Shown piece after piece: positions 1 to 12,200 of a stretch of 64,000 nt of DNA. Each line of letters opens with the position of its first letter. The stretch's first letter is position 1. Both the position numbers and the translations under genes were made by a program. The notes under the pieces were generated by a model, which had not been told where the DNA came from, made no database searches, and saw only the letters and a list, made by a program, of their open reading frames with translations. Source of the stretch: Anolis sagrei (lineage: Eukaryota > Chordata > Lepidosauria > Squamata > Anolidae); the NCBI RefSeq assembly GCF_037176765.1, contig NC_090025.1, forward strand, positions 174,018,040 to 174,082,039, given 5' to 3'.

Positions 1-380
1 TCTCGCCTAGTGGGCGGGGCCTGCGCTTCTCCATTAGAAGAAGGCTGTGGAGGGCGCATGGGGCCTGCAGGAGGAGGCGTGGCCTAAGGACAGAACAGCG
101 CCCCCTGGCAAAAAAAGTATTCCGCCACCGCTTACTTCGAGTAATGGACGGGCCGCCCCTGGTTGTAGTACACCCACATCCAGAGAGCACTGTGAACCCA
201 AACAACAATGGATCTGAACCAAATTCAGCATGCATACCCGATATGCCCAAATTTGAATACTGATGGGGTTTGGGGGAAATTGGCCTTGACATTTGGGAGT
301 TGTGGATCCTGCAATCAAAGAGTATCCTGAACGCCACCAACAATGGACCTGAACCGAACTTGGCATAAAGAATCCTCATG
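1..380. repeat. Interspersed repeat with internally repeated ~50-bp motif
   Basis: Two similar blocks at about 179-234 and 308-361 share the pattern 'agagagcactgtgaac...caacaatggatctgaaccaaa'. This looks like part of a moderately repeated squamate element whose class I cannot name. The ORF at 34-366 on the - strand is incidental. Confidence 0.5.
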
Positions 381-494
381 ACCAACAAAAAATACGTACT
401 TACTTAGGTGATCCCTTGTTGTCCGAGTAGGATTGTCTTCCAATATCAGTGAACTGGCGGTGGGTTTGTAGGTAACTGTGGAGCCCTATTCTTG

Positions 495-1240
495 ATCTGC
501 ATCTTCTCCTCCAGTGAGGGCATTAGTTTCCAGGTGGGAGGTGGTCCTGGTCAGGGTTGGCTTGACATGCCTTCCTCTTGGTATGTTTCTCTCTTTCACC
601 TTCCATTTGTGCCTCTTCAAATTCTACAGCACTGCTGGTCACAGCTGACCTCCAGCTGGAGCGGTCAAGGGCCAGGGCTTCCCAGTTCTCAGTGTCTATG
701 CCACAGTTTTTAAGGTTGGCTTTGAACCTATCTTTAAATCTCTTTTCCTGTTCTCCAACATTCCGTTTTCCATTCTTGAGTTCAGAATAGAGCAACTGCT
801 TTGGGAGATGGTGGTTGGGCATCCGGACAACGTGGCCGGTCTAGTGGAGTTGATGGCGGAGGACCATTGCTTCAATGCTGGTGGTCTTTGCTTCTTCCAG
901 CATGCTGACATTTGTCCGCTTGTCTTCCCAAGAGATTTGCAGGATTTTTCGGAGGCAGCGCTAATGGAATCTTTCCAGGAGTTGCATGTGACGTCTATAG
1001 ACAGTCCATGTCTCACAAAGTTGGGAGAACAATAGCTTTATAAACAAGCACCTTGATATTCCTATGGATGTCCTGGTCCTCAAACACTTCATTTGGAAAA
1101 ATGCTGCACTCGCAGAGCTCAGGCAGTGTTGTATTTCAGTGTCAGTGTTGACTTTTGTGGAGAGGTGGCTGGCAAGGTAGTGGAAATGGTCAACATTTTG
1201 TAATGTTACACCATTAAGCTGTATCTCTGGCATTGGAGAG
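495..1240 (-). mobile_element. LINE ORF2 C-terminal fragment (endonuclease/RT type)
   Basis: The - strand frames read PEIQLNGVTLQNVDHFHYL, ETWTVYRRHMQLLERFH, then LPKQLLYSELKNGKRNVGEQ and NWEALALDRSSWRSAV. These are hallmarks of the C-terminal reverse-transcriptase region of a non-LTR element family (ETWTVYRRH...ERFHQ, DR..WR). Several frames are needed, so it is a decayed copy. Confidence 0.8.
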
Positions 1241-1265
1241 GGATTGGCTGGTGACTGCTAGAGGA

Positions 1266-1350
1266 GCACTTTGGTTTTCAACAAAAAATACCTATTGGGT
1301 GTTAGGAATTGTGGGAGTTGTAATCCAAAACAGGGCTGAAGTTTGCCCAT
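1266..1350. mobile_element. hAT-type MITE fragment
   Basis: It holds 'gttaggaattgtgggagttg' followed by aatccaaaac and 'gaagtttgccca'. This is the core and 3' end seen in complete copies at 4242-4351 and 32724-32845. Confidence 0.6.
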
Positions 1351-2716
1351 CTACACTGTAGAATTAATGCAGATTGACAGCACTTGAGCCATTACTGCTC
1401 AAGCAGGGAGCTTTGAGATGGTAGAACAGAAGCTTTCCGAAGCTCTAGGTGCTCTTACTGCCTACTACAGGGAAAACCAGCTGATCCCTAACCATCTAAA
1501 ACACAGACATGTGCCTTTCATCTCAAGAACAGAGAAGCATCCCGAGCTCTGAAGATCACCTGGGAAGGAATCCCACTGGAGCATTGCAGCGCACCCAAAT
1601 ACCTGGGAGTCACCCTGGACCGTGCTCTTACCTACAAGAAGTACTGCCTGAACATCAAGCAAAAAGTGGGTGCCAGAAACAATATCATACGAAAGCTGAC
1701 TGGCACAACCTGGGGATCACAACCAGATACAGTGAAGACATCTGCCCTTGCGCTGTGCTACTCTGCTGCTGAGTATGCATGCCCAGTGTGGAACACATCT
1801 CACTACACTAAAACAGTGGATGTGGCTCTTAATGAGACATGCCGCATTATCACGGGGTGTCTGCGCCCTACACCACTGGAGAAATTACACTGCTTAGCTG
1901 GTATTGAACCACCTGACATCCGCCAGGAAGTGGCAGCCAATAGTGAAAGGACCAAGACAGAGACATCTCCAGCTCATCCCCTGTTTGGGTATCAGCCAGC
2001 ACGTCAATGACTTAAATCAAGACATAGTTTTCTAAGATCTACAGAGACACTCACTGGAACACCTCAGCAAGCAAGAGTCCAAAAGTGGCAGGCTCAAACC
2101 CAGCACTTCAACCAATGGCTGATGTCAAATGAGAAACTCCCTCCTGGGCACACAGAAGACTGGGCGACTTGGAAGGCGCTGAACAGACTGCGCTCTGGCA
2201 CCACGAGATGCAGAGCCAACCTTCAGAAATGGGGCTACAAAGTGGAATCCTCGACATGTGAGCGTGAAGAGCCAACCACTGACCACCTGCTGCAATGCAA
2301 CCTGAGCCCTGCTACATGCACAATGGAGGACCTTCTTGCAGCAACACCAGAGGCACTCCAAGTGGCCAGATACTGGTCAAAGGACATTTAACCAACTACC
2401 AAACTCACAAGTTTTGTATTTTTCTGTTTGTTTGCTTTGTTCTGTTAGAAATGTAATATAATGGGCTGGTTGCTCTGACACGACAAATAAAAGCACTTTA
2501 AACATTATTGCAACTATATAACTGGTTTACTTTTGGTTTTAGGGACCTTTTGCCTTTTAGCACTTTAAACTGCCATGGCTTAATGCTATGGAACCCTGGG
2601 ATTTGTAGTTTGGTGCACTCTTCATGGCCAGAGAAAGCGAAAGATCTTATATCCCAGGATTCCACAGCATTCAGCTATGGCAGTTTAGAGTGGTGTCAAA
2701 TTGCATGCATGCTAAA
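1351..2716. mobile_element. MITE split by a LINE
   Basis: The left part is 1351-1385 (ctacactgtagaattaatgc...). The right part is 2559-2716 and is itself palindromic, with 'actgccatggcttaatgcta' mirrored by 'agctatggcagtttagagtg'. A related MITE is at 3094-4366. The LINE at 1386-2500 lies between the parts. AGCACTT occurs at 1379-1385, 2492-2498 and 2559-2565. Confidence 0.55.
1386..2500 (+). mobile_element. Jockey-like LINE ORF2 3' fragment
   Basis: It encodes ITWEGIPLEHCSAPKYLGVT, LDRALTYKKYCLNIKQKV, GARNNIIRKLTGTTWGSQPD, YACPVWNTSHYTKTVDVALN and HLLQCNLSPATC. It ends at an AATAAA-containing tail near 2490. The reading frame breaks a few times. A second, older copy is at 55134-55990. The jockey/I-like label is from remembered protein similarity. 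It seems to have landed in a MITE (see findings). Confidence 0.75.
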
Positions 2717-2724
2717 CAATGTCT

Positions 2725-3008
2725 ATGGAGCGGAGGCCAGGGCGGAACGAAAATGAGGCGGCTCTTTGTTTCCGCGGGAGGGAAAAAGAGCGCGAGCCAG
2801 GAAGCAGGGGAGGAAAAGCCAAAGGGAGGAAAGGCTTGGTAGCGGCGAGGAAGCAGAGAAACCAGGCGAGGGAGGGAGGCTGGCCTTGGGAACCCTTTTG
2901 AACCCGGTCTTTCCTCTCCTGGGCGATGAGGAAGGCTTCAGAAGAACCTGGGGAGTGGGAGGACGGTTCTTTCCCTTCATTTCTTTAAAGCCCCGCAACA
3001 ATCTTGAG
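2725..3008 (+). promoter_or_regulatory. AGK: CpG-rich AGK promoter and probable non-coding exon 1
   Basis: This is the only clearly GC- and CpG-rich unique stretch near the 5' end of AGK. It has CCGCGGG, GCGCGAG and GTAGCGGCGAGG tracts and purine-rich runs, and no obvious TATA box. It ends in a good splice donor (GAG|GTAGGATTT, GT at 3009-3010) that could join the acceptor before 6076. The transcription start is not determinable by eye; exon 1 probably begins between about 2750 and 2850. A MITE end abuts it on the left, near 2716. Assignment to AGK is inferred from position and donor. Confidence 0.7.
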
Positions 3009-3260
3009 GTAGGATTTAGGTTGAGAGAGTGTGGCCTTTCTAAAGCCATTCATGACAGTTGACAGCTCAGGGAGAACGAGATCAGGACTCTAAGGTTGCA
3101 CCTGCGCTGTAGACTTGATGCAATCTGACCCTAATTTCTCAATGTTGTAGAATCTTAGGAGTTATAGTTTGTCAAGGTCTTTAACTTTCTCTGGTAGCTG
3201 ACCCAACTACAAATCCCAGATTCCATAGCATTGAAAGTGGTGTCAAAGTGCATTAATTCT

Positions 3261-4218
3261 GGGTTAATTTCCAAGCTGTATAGACATGTTCCAGAAGCAT
3301 TCTCTCCTGACGTTTCTCCTTCATCAATGGCAGGCATCCTCAGAGGTTGTGAGGTCTGTTGGAAACTAGGAAAATTGTGTTTATATATCTGTGGAATGTC
3401 CAGGATGGGAGAAAGATCTCTTGTCTGCTTGAGGTAGGGGTGAGTGTTTCCATTGGACACCTTGATTAGCATTTATTGGCCTTGCAGGTTCAAGGTCTGG
3501 TTTCTTACTGCCTAGGGGAATCTTGATGAGAGATGATTAGCTGTTCCTGGTTGTTTCTTGTCTGGAGTTATCCTGCTTTTGAGTGTTCTTTATTTGCTGT
3601 TATGAATTCAGAGTTTTTTTAATACTGTTTTTCTTTTTTTGGTCATGTCAGGAGCGACCACTCCTGTTATGAGAGAATTGGCCATCTGCAAGGACGTTGC
3701 CCAGGGGACGCCCAGATGATTTGATGTTTTATCATCCTTGTGGGAGGCTTCTCTCATGTCCCCGCATGAGGAGCTGGAGCTGATAGAGGGAACTCATCCG
3801 CCTCTCCCCAGATTCGAACCTGCGACCTGTCGGTCTTCAGTCCTGTTGGCACAGGGCTTTAATCCACTGCGCCACCGGTGGCTCCTTTAATACTTTAATA
3901 CTGGTAGCCAGATTTTGTTCATTTTCATTGTTTCTTCCTTTCTGTTTAAATTCTCCACATGCTTGTGGATTTCAATGGCTTCTAAGTGTAGTCGGACATG
4001 GTAGTTATTAGAGTGGAAACATTCACACCTACCTCAAACAGACAAGAATTCTTTTTCCCACCCTGGACATTCCACAGATATATAAAGCCCATTTTCCTAG
4101 TTTTCAACAGACCTCACAAGCTCTGAGGATGCCTGCCATAGATGCAGGTGAAACATGGCCATACATCCCGTAAAACACACAGCAACCCAGTGATTTCGGC
4201 CATGAAAGCCTTCGACAA
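3261..4218. mobile_element. Penelope-like inverted-repeat element
   Basis: The terminal sequences are inverted: 'atgttccagaagcattctct' near 3290 on the left, and 'cctctgaggatgcctgccat'-type sequence near 4120 ending in ccatgaaagccttcgacaa on the right. A 12-bp duplication, TGCATTAATTCT, flanks it (3249-3260, 4219-4230). A SINE sits inside. The Penelope label comes from the known family architecture and is tentative; the inverted structure is directly visible. Confidence 0.65.
3640..3886 (-). mobile_element. tRNA-headed SINE (family A) inside the Penelope-like element
   Basis: Read on the - strand it is: a head ending ggtggcgcagtgg..., a B-box-like GGTTCGAATC, the body 'gagagaagcctcccacaagg', then '..gtcgctcctgacatgacc' and a poly(A). 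It is close to full length (about 245 bp). Short ATACT-rich repeats flank it. Confidence 0.85.
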
Positions 4219-4241
4219 TGCATTAATTCTACAGTCTAGAT

Positions 4242-4351
4242 CCCTCTGAGTGTTTTGGACTCCAATTCCCACAATTCCTAACTACCAGCTGTTAGGAATT
4301 GCGGGAATTGGCATCCAAAACACCTGGAGGTCCAGAGTTTACCCATTCCTG
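4242..4351. mobile_element. hAT MITE with perfect 8-bp target duplication
   Basis: The palindromic core is 'ttccacaattcctaac'-type, with tccaattcccacaattccta mirrored by taggaattgcgggaattggc. It is flanked by GTCTAGAT at 4234-4241 and 4352-4359. The left terminus is shortened. It lies in the right end of the outer MITE. Confidence 0.75.
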
Positions 4352-4841
4352 GTCTAGATGTACCCCTGGAGAACCAAACATTCTCCAGCCTTGGTTTGAA
4401 CATTTCTGTTTCTTAACAAAGAATATCATCAATGGAGCTTCAAAAATATGGGTGATACAAAGTAGCAGTTTAGAGTTTGTATAAGTGTGTACAGGTTGCG
4501 TCTCTCTTTTTTGGAAATGCTCCGAAATTGTCCACATGGGTGGCTAAGACTGTGACATGTTTGCTTTCTGGTGGCTAATTGTACACTCCTTTGTTTCATA
4601 CGTAAAATTATTAAAACATATTTTGGCAATAAGAGGCTTAAATGAGTTTTGTGTTTCGACTTTGATTCCATCTCCAAAGTATCCCGTGATGTATGTCAAA
4701 TATTCAAAGATTTGAAAAATCTAAATCTGATCCAATGTAAGGGATATTAAACCTATATTTGTAAATCTGAAAATTAATCTTTGTGAAAACATACATATTT
4801 TCACGCTTAGACTTGCAGAAAGCTACATCAAGTTTTGTGAC

Positions 4842-5345
4842 TTTTTATTTATTTACTCTTTTTGTATCCCGCCTTTCTCTACCCGGAAGGGGACTCAAGC
4901 TGTCTTTACATATGGCAACTATTCAGTGCCTTTTAACATCAAACAGTTAAAATACATTAAGTTAAATATTTAAAATTAAATGCACATTAAAAACAGGATA
5001 TTACAATCACTATTCAAAATCATGCCATCCACAATTGTAACCTGGGACCGTTCCAAAAGTCATTGCACATAATTCCGTAGCTATTATTGCACTGTAGTTA
5101 ATCTTCAAAGGCTTGACTCCATAGCCAGGTTTTCAGTTTCTTTCTGAAGGCCAGGAGGGAGGAAGCTGCTCTAATATCAGTGAGGAGAGAGTTCCACAGT
5201 TGAGGGCCCACCACCGAGAAGGCCCTGTCTCTCGTTCAAACCTGTGAAGGTGGCGGGACTGAGAGCAGGGCCTCCCCATATGATCTTAATCTCTGAGGTG
5301 GTTTATAGAAGGAGATATGTTCAGACAGGTAAACTGGACCGGAAC
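4842..5345 (-). mobile_element. L2-like LINE 3' fragment
   Basis: The + strand shows 'gtatcccgcctttctctacc' and 'ggaaggggactcaagc', the reversed 3' tail shared by many copies here. Further right, the - strand reads AFSVVGPQLWNSLLTDI and FRKKLKTWLW-like frames. Confidence 0.7.
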
Positions 5346-6075
5346 CGTTTTGTTGTTTACATTATACACATACCTAATTCAACCCCCAAAGAGGGGAAAA
5401 TGAGGAAAATTATGATGTAAATTATTCTGATAAAATTGCCACCAGAGCTTAACAGCCTTTTTCTGGCTTATTTGGGATTTGACTTATTTGGCTATTCACT
5501 GGTGGAGGGTATACAATTCACTACATCAGAAAAAGGTGGACAGCAAATGAAAGGCCCATACATGCAACTAATCAAGACTACAAAAAAAGGCTTTACCATG
5601 TTAAACAGGAGGTGCAGTCATTTGCCTTCTTAGGTAACCAGCCTCTTGAAGGGAAGAAACTGGCACAGAAAGGATCAGGCTGAGTTAGATTTTTTCTACT
5701 TGCTGTGCAAGAATGTGTGTATTTAAAATTTCCATTTTCTTCTGCTAGTAGAATAGTTGTTGAGTGAATGCAGTGGATGGGCTTTTATATGCTAGTGCTT
5801 TAAAATGAGTGGATAAATCAGGTTTATTCTTGAATTTAAAGGATAAAGGAGTGTGCTGGATGTACAGACCAAATTTATTGCTCTAAGATAATGCAGAACA
5901 TTGGATAACAAACAGGAAATGAATAAGATCTAACTTAAACCCAGGAGGCATTTCTCTTGGTCTATAATATTTCCCACCTTCCCACAGTAGTGGATGTACT
6001 GAGTGACTTAATATTACAAGCTATTTCTCTATCTTTGCAAATGTTAAATTTTTATGTTCCCGTGTTCTGTTTCAG

Positions 6076-6222
6076 GTTCCTGATAAGAAGAGGTGTGGAA
6101 TAAAACATAAATATGGCCAAGGTGATCAAATTGTTTCATACTCTCAGAAATCATTGGAAGAAAACTACAGTCGGGGCTTGTCTGCTCACATGGGGAGGAA
6201 ACTGGCTGTATGGAAAACATTG
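6076..6222 (+). CDS. AGK: AGK exon 2: 5' UTR 6076-6112, residues 1-36
   Basis: The acceptor TTTCAG lies before 6076, the ATG is at 6113 and the donor GTAATT follows 6222. It encodes a start resembling human [16 protein letters not shown], then a hydrophobic [14 protein letters not shown] stretch, consistent with the mitochondrial membrane-targeting segment. Two bases of codon 37 (Cys) carry into exon 3. The coding part is too short to stand out as an ORF and was found by splicing and homology. Confidence 0.93.
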
Positions 6223-9200
6223 GTAATTACTACTCGATTTCTAAAATATTAGAAATAATTTTGATTTAGTTGCATTCCTGACTAGTAATGACATGTTAAA
6301 CTAGCAGTTCAGAGAGTGTCATTAGAGTGATAGAGTGAGATCAAGTGAAGAAAGACTGCTGTTATGGTAGTAGGAGAGCCACAGTATATTGGGTTACCCA
6401 CAAGCTGTCCCCCACTTCAAATAGTCTGCTACCCAATACCAAGTCAGTGAATGGAAAATGACTTTATTCTGGATGAACATGCCAACCTGACCTGTATTAT
6501 GGAGATCTGATTTGATGAAATTGAGTTGAGGGGGGGGGGCACCTTTTCTCTGCTTTGTCCACTTGGGTACTCTGTACAACAGCAGGTGTGGCCTGGGGCG
6601 CAGGGAAGCAGAATGGTAGTTGTCTGTTTGGATTCATTCTCTCTCAGCTGCTCTGTTCCACAGTCTTGATGGGTTAAAATGTGGTTTTTGGAGTTGGGTG
6701 GCTGTGACAGCATTCTGCTGAAGTTCTCCCTACCCTGCTTCTCACAGTCCCCCTTCATCAACTGACTGAGCTGATCTTGATGTCACTGTTGGAATCCTCT
6801 CGGGTTGTTGCACTGGGGGGTTTCAACATATGGAGACTGCTTTGTCAGGAGCACCTCAGGACTTCAGGTCTGCCGTGATAAACATGGGACTATTCCAAGT
6901 AATATCTGGTGGCACCCGTGCTGAAGGATATATACTCTGAATGTAGTTTTCTGTTTTGAGCAGGTTGATAGTGATCTGGAAGTGGAAGAATGTTCTATAT
7001 TTTTATATTTAGTGGCATTTAGACTCTGAAACTTGGAACCGCTATAGAGTAAGATGGTCCATGTCAAGAAATGTGGACATCTGGATGGATTCCTGATGGC
7101 TCTTGGGCAACTTCCAGTTACCTTGGCAAGTGATGCTGTCAGAGCTTCATATGATCTCTGTAATAGAGAAATGACAAGAGTGGTGGATATGATTGTTTCT
7201 AAACACCCCATCTCATCGCAGTAGAGCCAAGTTAGCACCAAATCTGGAAGTGATGAAACAAATTGGATGGAGATTTAGTGACAATGGCAGAAGACTCAGA
7301 GCTAGTCCAATCAAGCAAGAGGTAGAGCTGATTGGAAGCCTGTGCTGAGACAATTGGGCAGTGAAGAAATTATACTATGGCATCTGTATAGTGTCATCTG
7401 GCAGAATGGTCTTGAGTAGTCAGGGACATTTTATACTCTGGCTCAAAGAAAAAAATGAAGACCACTTAAAAGCATTCTCTGATGAATTTGCAAGATCCTC
7501 TATAGACAAAATTGCTCAGATTTGCTTTGACTTGAATGTTGTTGTTGGAAACAGGAATATTCCCCAGAACTGTTCTAAACCATTGTTTCTAAAAGCTATA
7601 GTGATATTTTAACTTTAATCCTTCTTTACACAGTTAATACAATTTCAGGGGAAAGTAAATATAACCATATGCTTTTAAATTACTCCCAGCTTGAGGGCCA
7701 ATCTGTTCTGTGTCATATATTTTTTTAAAAGTAATAGAAAATAATTACGGTCTTCTATTTTCAGCTTATTTTATGTTAAATCTCATCAAACTCTAAATGG
7801 AAGACAAGCAACTTTTTATTTGTTTTCTATTTTACTTTACTTGCTTTCAGTGTGTTTGTACCTGTAATTTGACTTGATTGATTTCAGTGAGTTTTGACCA
7901 TGTTTTGAACATTGGCAATAGAATTTAGGCCCCAACCTTTGTTAGTACTATAGAGGTTTACTAGCATGCTTAATACAGTTCTCTGGTAGGGCTTTAAACA
8001 CATTATTTGAGCAAGGAAGGTTCCTTCTAAACAAAGAGGGCTGCAAACCCCCGGGCTGCAAACTTGGGGTTTCAGGGGGCGTGTAACCTCATCCAAATCA
8101 AGTTGTCACCCTATTCCCAGATCAGTCTGGATGACAGTACCTATAGTACTGTCATCTTGTCTGGATTAAGCTTCAGTTTGGTGGGAACGAGGGAGAGGGC
8201 CTTTTTGGTGGTGCCCCCACCCCCCCACCCCCCGGCTTTTGAACTCTCTGCCCAGGGAGATTAGACAGGCACCTACTCTGCCCATCTTTTACAAGGACCT
8301 AAAAATGTGGATGTTTCACTGTGCCTTTGACTAAGCAATTCACTAAGTAATTGGCCTAAACTTACCAAAGTTCCTGCACTTTAGTACAGCGGAGGGCCCT
8401 ATAATCCTGACATTTTAATTGCCAAAGGACATCACTTTCCAAGCCTTACCTGTATTGAATTTTGCACTTTCCCTTAGCCCTATCCAGAAACTACTGCACA
8501 AACTCTGAGCCCTCCAAACTCAGCATTTATTACTGTTCAGCCATGAGATTGTTTTATGATGTTATGTTTTGTTATTGTGATGTGTTAATTTTATCTTGTG
8601 TTGTTGATTTTATTTTATTTTATTTTATTGTGCTATATTTTAATTCTGTGTTTTTCAGGCCTGTCCTTTTTAAGCCACCCCGAGTCCCTTTGGGAAGATG
8701 AAGGAGGGGTATAAAAATAAAGATGATGATGATGATGATGATGATGATAATAATAATAATAATAATTAATAACCCACTGTGGTCCTGAGATCTTACATAA
8801 TGGGGACTGTTCTGAAAAATAAAATACAGGAAGTCCTTATCATAAATCTCCTGCATTTTAGTTGTAGCCCATTTTTCCGAATTTAAACTGAAGGCATACT
8901 TTGTACCCAGAAAGGTTGGAAGGATGCTTGGTTATTTAGATCACAGATTCATATGTGAGCAACAGTTTCATCTCTATTACAGGCATGACTTAATTGTTCC
9001 TCATGTATAATTTGGAAAAGTCACTTTTTGAATGACAGCTCCCAGAAACCTCAACCCAGAGGAAATATAAAGGAATTATCTTCAGAGAACGCTGACTTAA
9101 AAAGGCATGCCCATATTCTCCAGCAGCCTTTAATTTCAGAATCCCTTGCTTTCATCCAGGAACAAGTAAAAGGTAGCTCTGAGGTCATTAGGATTTAAAT

Positions 9201-12200
9201 TGGCAGCATGTATAGGGTATCCAGGCAGTTTCGCAACCAAGCATTGCTGCTTAGCTTCATTAAATTGTCTGCTTCATCTGCTTTCAAACCATGCCCTTCT
9301 GACTTCCAGTTGTTTGAGAATATTGCATTGAAAAACAAATGCTCTTCCTTGGCCAATCTTGTGCTAATTGCTTCTCTTGGCTCTAGTGCTCTTCATTTCA
9401 AAAACAGGATACTTAATTGGTTGCCTCTGATCAGATCTTTGTGTAGCTCAGCTGGACGGTTTGAGAGCTTTGTGTTGAAATCTCTGATTTGTAATAATTC
9501 AAGATGGATTTGTACTACATAAAGGACTTATCCCCTGACTGTGGTATGTGGGACGAAATTGGATCTATTTCCAGATCACTCTTATGTGCTTAACATTTAT
9601 AGCTTTATCACAGATATGAGTTAAAAATAAAATTCCACAAGCCCAAACCTGGCTTGCCCTAGTGCCTAGTTTGGGAATGATGGTATTAGAGAACTTGTTT
9701 CAAAACTTTTCCAATATTGCAGTATTGTCTGTCTAGGAAACACTGACTGTGGACTTTATCACACAGTAGGTTTGTTGCACAATTGCATTGGGTTAGTTCT
9801 GTGTTTGATCTTTCCTTTTCACAAAATATTGTGACTCTCCCATTGCTACACTCTATTTCTCTCACTACACTATGTTCCACAATTTTTGTACCTGGGTTGT
9901 AGTTCATTCGTTCAGTCGTCTCCGACTCCTTGTGAACTCATGGACCAGCCCACGCCAGAGCTCCCTGTCAGCCGTCACCACCCCAAGCTCCTTCAAGGTC
10001 AGTCCAGTCACTTCAAGGATGCCATCCATCCATTATAAATACCATTTCCTAATTGGTACTATCACAAAAACATGGGAAAATTTTATCAAACTGCAAAAAC
10101 TTTGCCGGTAGCTTATCTCCTTACTGTTCTTCTTCAGGGAAAGCCTGCTCCCAAAGGAAGGTTTTAACTTGATTCTGAAATGAAAATGGAGGGGGCCATT
10201 CTAACTTCTTTAGGAGGGAGTTTCAAAGCCACAGTGCCACCTGTTGTAGCCTGGCAAGCATCAGCAAGCACCCTCAGTGCTCAGGATGAGAAAGGGGATG
10301 ATGGGTTGCAGCCTGTAGTTTCCAAGGAGTCTGTGGAAGCAGGGACCTGGAGAGAGATGTTTTGGAATCTCAAGGCCTTTCCCAGGCAATGGGAGAAAGT
10401 GAGTGATATCAATTCCCATGAGAATAGGCCAGAGTGGCCTTCGGAGTGGGAGACAAAGATTTTTCCAGGTCAAGTCACTTGGAGATTAGGAAACAGAATG
10501 TAAAACAAAGAGAACCTTTTTTCCCCCTCAAAGGCTTAGAGCTCAGGAGAGAAAAGGCAGGTGTGTGCAAAGGTGTGTCTAGAAGTCACCTTCGGGTATT
10601 TGCGAATCATGTTGAGGTAGTCTGAAAATAGAGTGCCTCAGAGATAGATCTAAAGAAGGGAGACATTTATTTGAGTTGGTGGTCTGATACATCTTGGAAA
10701 GCCCAGGTTAGTTACAACAGTTGTTGAAACATATTTTCATACTGGATGAAATGTGGGTCTTAGAACTGACAGTGGGTCTATCAACTAGGAGTCTAATGTA
10801 CATTGACACTATTCAATAGAATGCGCTTCTTTATCATTGGTTTCTTCTGCAGTCGGTGAATAGATAACAAACAACTTGTGGATAATTAGTTTGGAGCGTC
10901 AGAGAGATGTGCTCTGGGTGTCTAAAGTAGCTGGCTTAAAGAATGGCCTTTTATTTGAGGATGTTTCAGTTGAGACTACTTTGCTATTGTAGAAAATTGT
11001 CCATTAAGATCATTAGAGCTAGGTCTTCCTGTGAATAAATAGAGCTATTTTTAGATAAGGTTTGTTTGTTCCCTAGTTTGTGACAAAGTGTTGTTCCCTT
11101 TGATTTAGAAATAACAATCGTAATCCTTGTAGAAGTAGTGGTTCAGCCTGCACTTGTTCCATTGCTCGAGGTTTCAGTGCCTAATGCTCAAGATCCTGCA
11201 AACCCACAGGGTTCTGGAAATGGGAATTTTGGACAGGAGAGTTTTGTTAACCATGATGAAGCTGAGGATTCTGGGATTATGAAACCTGCATTAGATGTGC
11301 TAGTACAAACAGAGAAAGAGGCTGACAGTCCTCTGTTAGGATTCCCAAGGGAGTCAAGGTCGGAATGTGAAAAGAATGTTTTAATTGGGGTTCCAGGGGA
11401 GGATACCTCATTTCGATAGGAGTCAGATTTGTCCACAAAGACATCTGGCCGGGAGGAGGCGCCACTCTCAAAGATTAATTGACAAGAGGGTTCCTCCCAG
11501 AGTCTTTTCAAGGGAAAAGGCATGAGTTTTTGACTATATATGAGGGCAACTGAGATTGTGTCTTCAGAGGAACCAACGTTTGGTTTAGACAGCCATTTCT
11601 GTCTTCGTGTTCAAGTTTCTTGACCCTTGGATTTACATTCATGTTGTTATTCTTGTAATTTTTCATGCCTTAGATTTAATGCTCAAGTTTTGTTCCTGTA
11701 TTTTCATGTGTCTTTGGTTTTGCTGTTCTGGGTTATTTTGGAATCAGACTTTTTGTCCTTGAATCTTGTCATGGTTTTGGACATTCCTGTTTTCTGAACT
11801 TGATGTTTGGATTCTTGTTTTCCATGTTTTTTTATGGACAATATGTCATTCTACTTTTGATTATTTTTTATCCTTTTGCTGAAGCTATTTTTATTCTTCA
11901 ATAAACTGTTTTGCTTATACAGAACTCTGGTGTGTGACATTAGTTCAGAGGTACTTTTTTTCAAGCATACTATAAACATAGGTGGGCAAAATGGCACCTC
12001 TGTTTCCCATCCAGTCCTCAAGGCACCCACCTTAACTTTTGTTTTGCCCCTTCCCCTCAGTGCAATAAAGTCCCTGAAGCCTCTACAACAGTAGTGTCAA
12101 ACATGTGGCCCTCCAGGTTTTTGGACATCAGCTCCCATCATTCCTGGCTGTTGGACGAGCTAGGTAGGGCTTCTGCGAGTTGGAGGCTCAAACATCTTGA

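Larger units (their letters stand above)
3094..4366. mobile_element. MITE interrupted by a Penelope-like element and another MITE
   Basis: The left piece 3094-3260 has 'ctacaaatcccagattccat' and 'gtggtgtcaaagtgcattaa'. The right pieces are 4219-4241 and 4352-4366. The ends 'ggttgcacctgcgctgtaga' and 'agtctagatgtaccc' are imperfect inverted repeats. It is the outermost layer of a four-element nest. Confidence 0.6.
3009..6075 (+). other. AGK intron 1
   Basis: A 3.1-kb intron in the 5' UTR. Its left third is a nest of MITE, Penelope-like element, SINE and second MITE (3094-4366). A reversed L2-like LINE tail lies at 4842-5345. The rest (4367-4841 and 5346-6075) looks single-copy and AT-rich, with nothing I recognise. 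Confidence 0.7.

Noticed and set aside
2719-3062. Several ORFs on both strands in the CpG-rich region
   Set aside because: High GC content depletes stop codons. The region fits a promoter and non-coding exon with a splice donor.
11138-11523. Overlapping ORFs on both strands, about 93 and 111 codons
   Set aside because: No known domain. They lie next to an LTR-like stretch and are best treated as part of a possible fossil.
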